Part shown: positions 13,732 to 15,428 of the stretch, one piece after another
How positions within the stretch are numbered: position 1 is the stretch's first letter
Layout: the number at the start of each line of letters is the position of its first letter
DNA from: Bacillota bacterium
GTDB lineage: Bacteria > Bacillota > Clostridia > Lachnospirales > Anaerotignaceae
Assembly (NCBI GenBank): GCA_017547125.1
Contig: JAFYQL010000129.1
Coordinates: forward strand, 1-15,428
Reading direction: 5' to 3'
Length of the DNA: 15,428 bases
The notes under the pieces: generated by a model
What the model was told of the DNA's origin: nothing
The model's database searches: none
What the model saw: only the letters and a program-made list of their open reading frames with translations
Position numbers and translations under genes: made by a program

Positions 13732-14592
13732 TCACTGATTTTCTATTATACTGTTTGTATAGGCATTAACCTTGTATGGCTCTTCTGCACCTGAAACATA
13801 TACTCTGTAGCAAGGCACAAGCTTTATGTCTGCAGGGTTATAGTTTTCACTTTCTTCGGGAAGGTCATAGCCAATTTCCATGTCTTCCACATATCTGCCC
13901 ACTGCATCGCCTTCTTCCTTAACCTTATACAAAACACTCAGAAGAGCTTCATCACTTCCGCAGATTTCAAGTTTGTCGCCTGTAAATCCTTCCGGGTTAT
14001 AATAAGTGATTTCGCAGTAAACAACTCCGTTTTTGTCAACCTCAACACGTTTTTTGCTGCTGAAAACTTTATATCCCGAAAATGTTCCGTCAAACTCAAA
14101 TACATATCTGTCATCAAGCTGATACAGTCTCTGAAGAGAACTTTTTTCATCTGTCATTCTTTTGTTTATAAACTCTTCTGCCGCATCCTTTGCAGTCTGT
14201 CTGCCAAAGTTTGCAATCCTGCCGGTTCCGTCATAGCAATAAAACTTAACAAGATTATCCTGCACTTCAAGCCTTTTGTCTTCATTTTCAAAAACAATCT
14301 GTTCAAACTCAAGTGTTGTTGAAAACTCTTCATCTTCATCAAAAAACAAATTTTTTATCTCTTCGCCTTCAAAATCCGCCGCAGAAACACCAAGGGAACG
14401 CATAGGCTTATTTTCTTTTATAAGGTTGCAGTATATGCCCATGCCGCTGTTACTCATCACCTGATGCACCGCCGCCTCTTCCTTCTGCGTAAGCTTATAC
14501 TTGGAGCTCACAACATAGTTAGCCGCAAAAAGCAGTATATTAAGCACTATAAGCAAATATATAAATGTTTTTTTAGCTTTTTCCCAGTCCAT
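13732..14592 (-). CDS. yycI: YycI/WalI-like regulatory protein
   Basis: This 286-residue protein has one N-terminal membrane segment (about residues 9-27) preceded by the typical start MDWEKAKKTFIY, followed by an extracellular region. In Bacillus, YycI with YycH holds the sensor kinase WalK in check and so tunes cell-wall hydrolase expression; here the role is inferred. Supporting signs are the start sequence, the one-TM topology, the length (YycI is 280 or so), repeats of the YycI/YycH fold such as YRVYVSG and VNAYTNSIIE near the end, and direct adjacency to a YycH-like gene. The ATG (14590-14592) touches the upstream stop codon (TAA 14593-14595), and its GGAG site lies within the end of that gene, so the two are translationally coupled. 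A terminator follows at once. Sequence similarity outside the N-terminus looks loose, as is usual for this family. Confidence 0.75.
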   Translation of the reverse strand: MDWEKAKKTFIYLLIVLNILLFAANYVVSSKYKLTQKEEAAVHQVMSNSGMGIYCNLIKENKPMRSLGVSAADFEGEEIKNLFFDEDEEFSTTLEFEQIVFENEDKRLEVQDNLVKFYCYDGTGRIANFGRQTAKDAAEEFINKRMTDEKSSLQRLYQLDDRYVFEFDGTFSGYKVFSSKKRVEVDKNGVVYCEITYYNPEGFTGDKLEICGSDEALLSVLYKVKEEGDAVGRYVEDMEIGYDLPEESENYNPADIKLVPCYRVYVSGAEEPYKVNAYTNSIIENQ

Positions 14593-15428
14593 TTATTGTG
14601 CTCCTTCAGTATCGGTAACCAAAATATTTCCGTCTATTTCAGTAAACCACTTCAAAGTATAAATTCCGTTTTCATCAAGGCCATAGCCAAGTGTCATTCC
14701 ATCAATCGCAGTAAGCTCGCCTTCATTTCCGGCAAGTGCAGCCGTATTGTTAACTGCCATAAGGAAGTCATTTTGTGCAGCCATACTTTCTTCTGCGCCC
14801 TTGCCAAAGTTTACTGCATATCTTCTATAGTTTTTAACTGCATTGTTTTTAACAACAACTTCCATTGCATACTTATGTGAAAGCCCATTTTCGCCTTCTT
14901 CAAGCAAAACTATAGGCATATTGTCTATACAGTAATCAAACAAAAATACTGTTGTGTTGTTTCGTATCTGTACCTGTGAAAGATAATAGTCAGTTCCTAT
15001 ATTTTCGTCTTTCTTCAAAAATTCCTTGCAGGCCTCGTATGCAGAGTATGTGTTTTGCTCAACAGAATCATCTTCTGCTCTGTAGCTATAATACTCAAGT
15101 ATTTTTTCAGCAGTGTACTTAACCACAACCTCGTCATCACTTATAGTAAATTCTCCAAGGTCGTTTACATCAACATTCTGTCCGTGATAGTTGCCAAAAA
15201 AGGGCTCAAGCTGCGTTATAAGAGCATTTTCATCAGAAATATCAAAAACTGCTTTTTCCATAACAGGTGTATATTCAAAACTGCTCTGAGTCCACTGCGG
15301 AACAAATATATTACCCGAGAAGATATTAAATCCGCTCTGTGCAGTTGAAATATACTGAAGATCATATATATACTGTGCTTCTGCTTCATCTATAAGACTC
15401 AGGAGCTTCTGTCCATTTTCTGACTGAC
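14593..15428 (-). CDS. yycH: YycH/WalH-like regulatory protein, 5' part outside the window
   Basis: The frame runs without a stop from TAA at 14593-14595 to the window edge at 15428, giving 277 visible residues; the Met at 15259-15261 is internal, because the coding-like sequence continues upstream of it (for example FNIFSGNIFVPQWTQ). YycH proteins are about 400-450 residues with one N-terminal membrane segment, so that segment should lie just beyond the edge. The visible region is extracellular-type beta-rich sequence, with a conserved-looking VVVKNNAVKNYRRYAVNF near its middle. The call rests chiefly on this organisation and its tight coupling to the YycI-like gene. The role inferred is modulation of the WalK sensor kinase at the membrane. 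Confidence 0.68.
   Translation of the reverse strand, partial: QSENGQKLLSLIDEAEAQYIYDLQYISTAQSGFNIFSGNIFVPQWTQSSFEYTPVMEKAVFDISDENALITQLEPFFGNYHGQNVDVNDLGEFTISDDEVVVKYTAEKILEYYSYRAEDDSVEQNTYSAYEACKEFLKKDENIGTDYYLSQVQIRNNTTVFLFDYCIDNMPIVLLEEGENGLSHKYAMEVVVKNNAVKNYRRYAVNFGKGAEESMAAQNDFLMAVNNTAALAGNEGELTAIDGMTLGYGLDENGIYTLKWFTEIDGNILVTDTEGAQ

Noticed and set aside
14593..15261. A complete 222-residue gene starting at the ATG at 15261
   Set aside because: The coding-like frame continues without a stop to the window edge, there is no ribosome binding site before that ATG, and the YycH family is longer with an N-terminal membrane segment.
1..15428. CRISPR array, tRNA or rRNA genes, transposases or toxin-antitoxin pairs
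   Set aside because: No regularly spaced repeats, cloverleaf-like sequences ending in CCA, conserved rRNA segments or transposase motifs were seen on either strand.

Overview
The window reads as chromosomal DNA of a low-GC anaerobic Firmicute, most likely a member of the Clostridia. The basis is AT-rich intergenic DNA, strong GGAGG-type ribosome binding sites, Firmicute-type genes (yycH, yycI, yycJ, rlmH, murA, a zinc-finger topoisomerase III) and many intrinsic terminators. Genus cannot be fixed from this sequence alone. Almost everything is on the minus strand; only the cut-off transporter at the left edge is on the plus strand.

Region 1 (1-6450) is a solute-uptake region. It holds a partial sodium:neurotransmitter-symporter family carrier (+), an unrecognised 211-residue soluble protein, an APC-superfamily amino-acid permease, a small YbhB/YbcL (PEBP-like) protein and a dicarboxylate/glutamate-type sodium symporter. 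Two long gene-free stretches lie here: 3776-4083, upstream of the permease, and 4603-5102, upstream of the PEBP gene. Both are rich in hairpins and neither matches a riboswitch class I can name. The second has a promoter, a leader of about 120 nt and a strong terminator whose 3' arm is duplicated at the predicted transcript 5' end.

Region 2 (6458-8781) is topB, preceded by a leader of short modular hairpins and a perfect 11-bp inverted repeat.

Region 3 (8828-15428) contains the envelope and Wal-associated genes. On the minus strand, yycH (cut by the window edge) and yycI are adjacent and end in a strong terminator. A separately transcribed MATE-family exporter follows. Then comes a compact run, murA-yycJ-rlmH-bicupin, with gaps of 9-17 bp and a good promoter ahead of murA. 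In Bacillus, yycH, yycI and yycJ are contiguous with the WalRK two-component genes; here yycJ has been parted from yycHI and attached to murA and rlmH. The WalR/WalK genes may lie beyond the right edge, which I cannot see.

There are no tRNA or rRNA genes, CRISPR arrays, transposases or phage genes. The most interesting material is noncoding: three gene-upstream elements (about 3853-4060, 4667-5005 and 8610-8781) with strong secondary structure and, in places, coding-like but interrupted reading frames. They could be regulatory leader RNAs or copies of extragenic repeat families.
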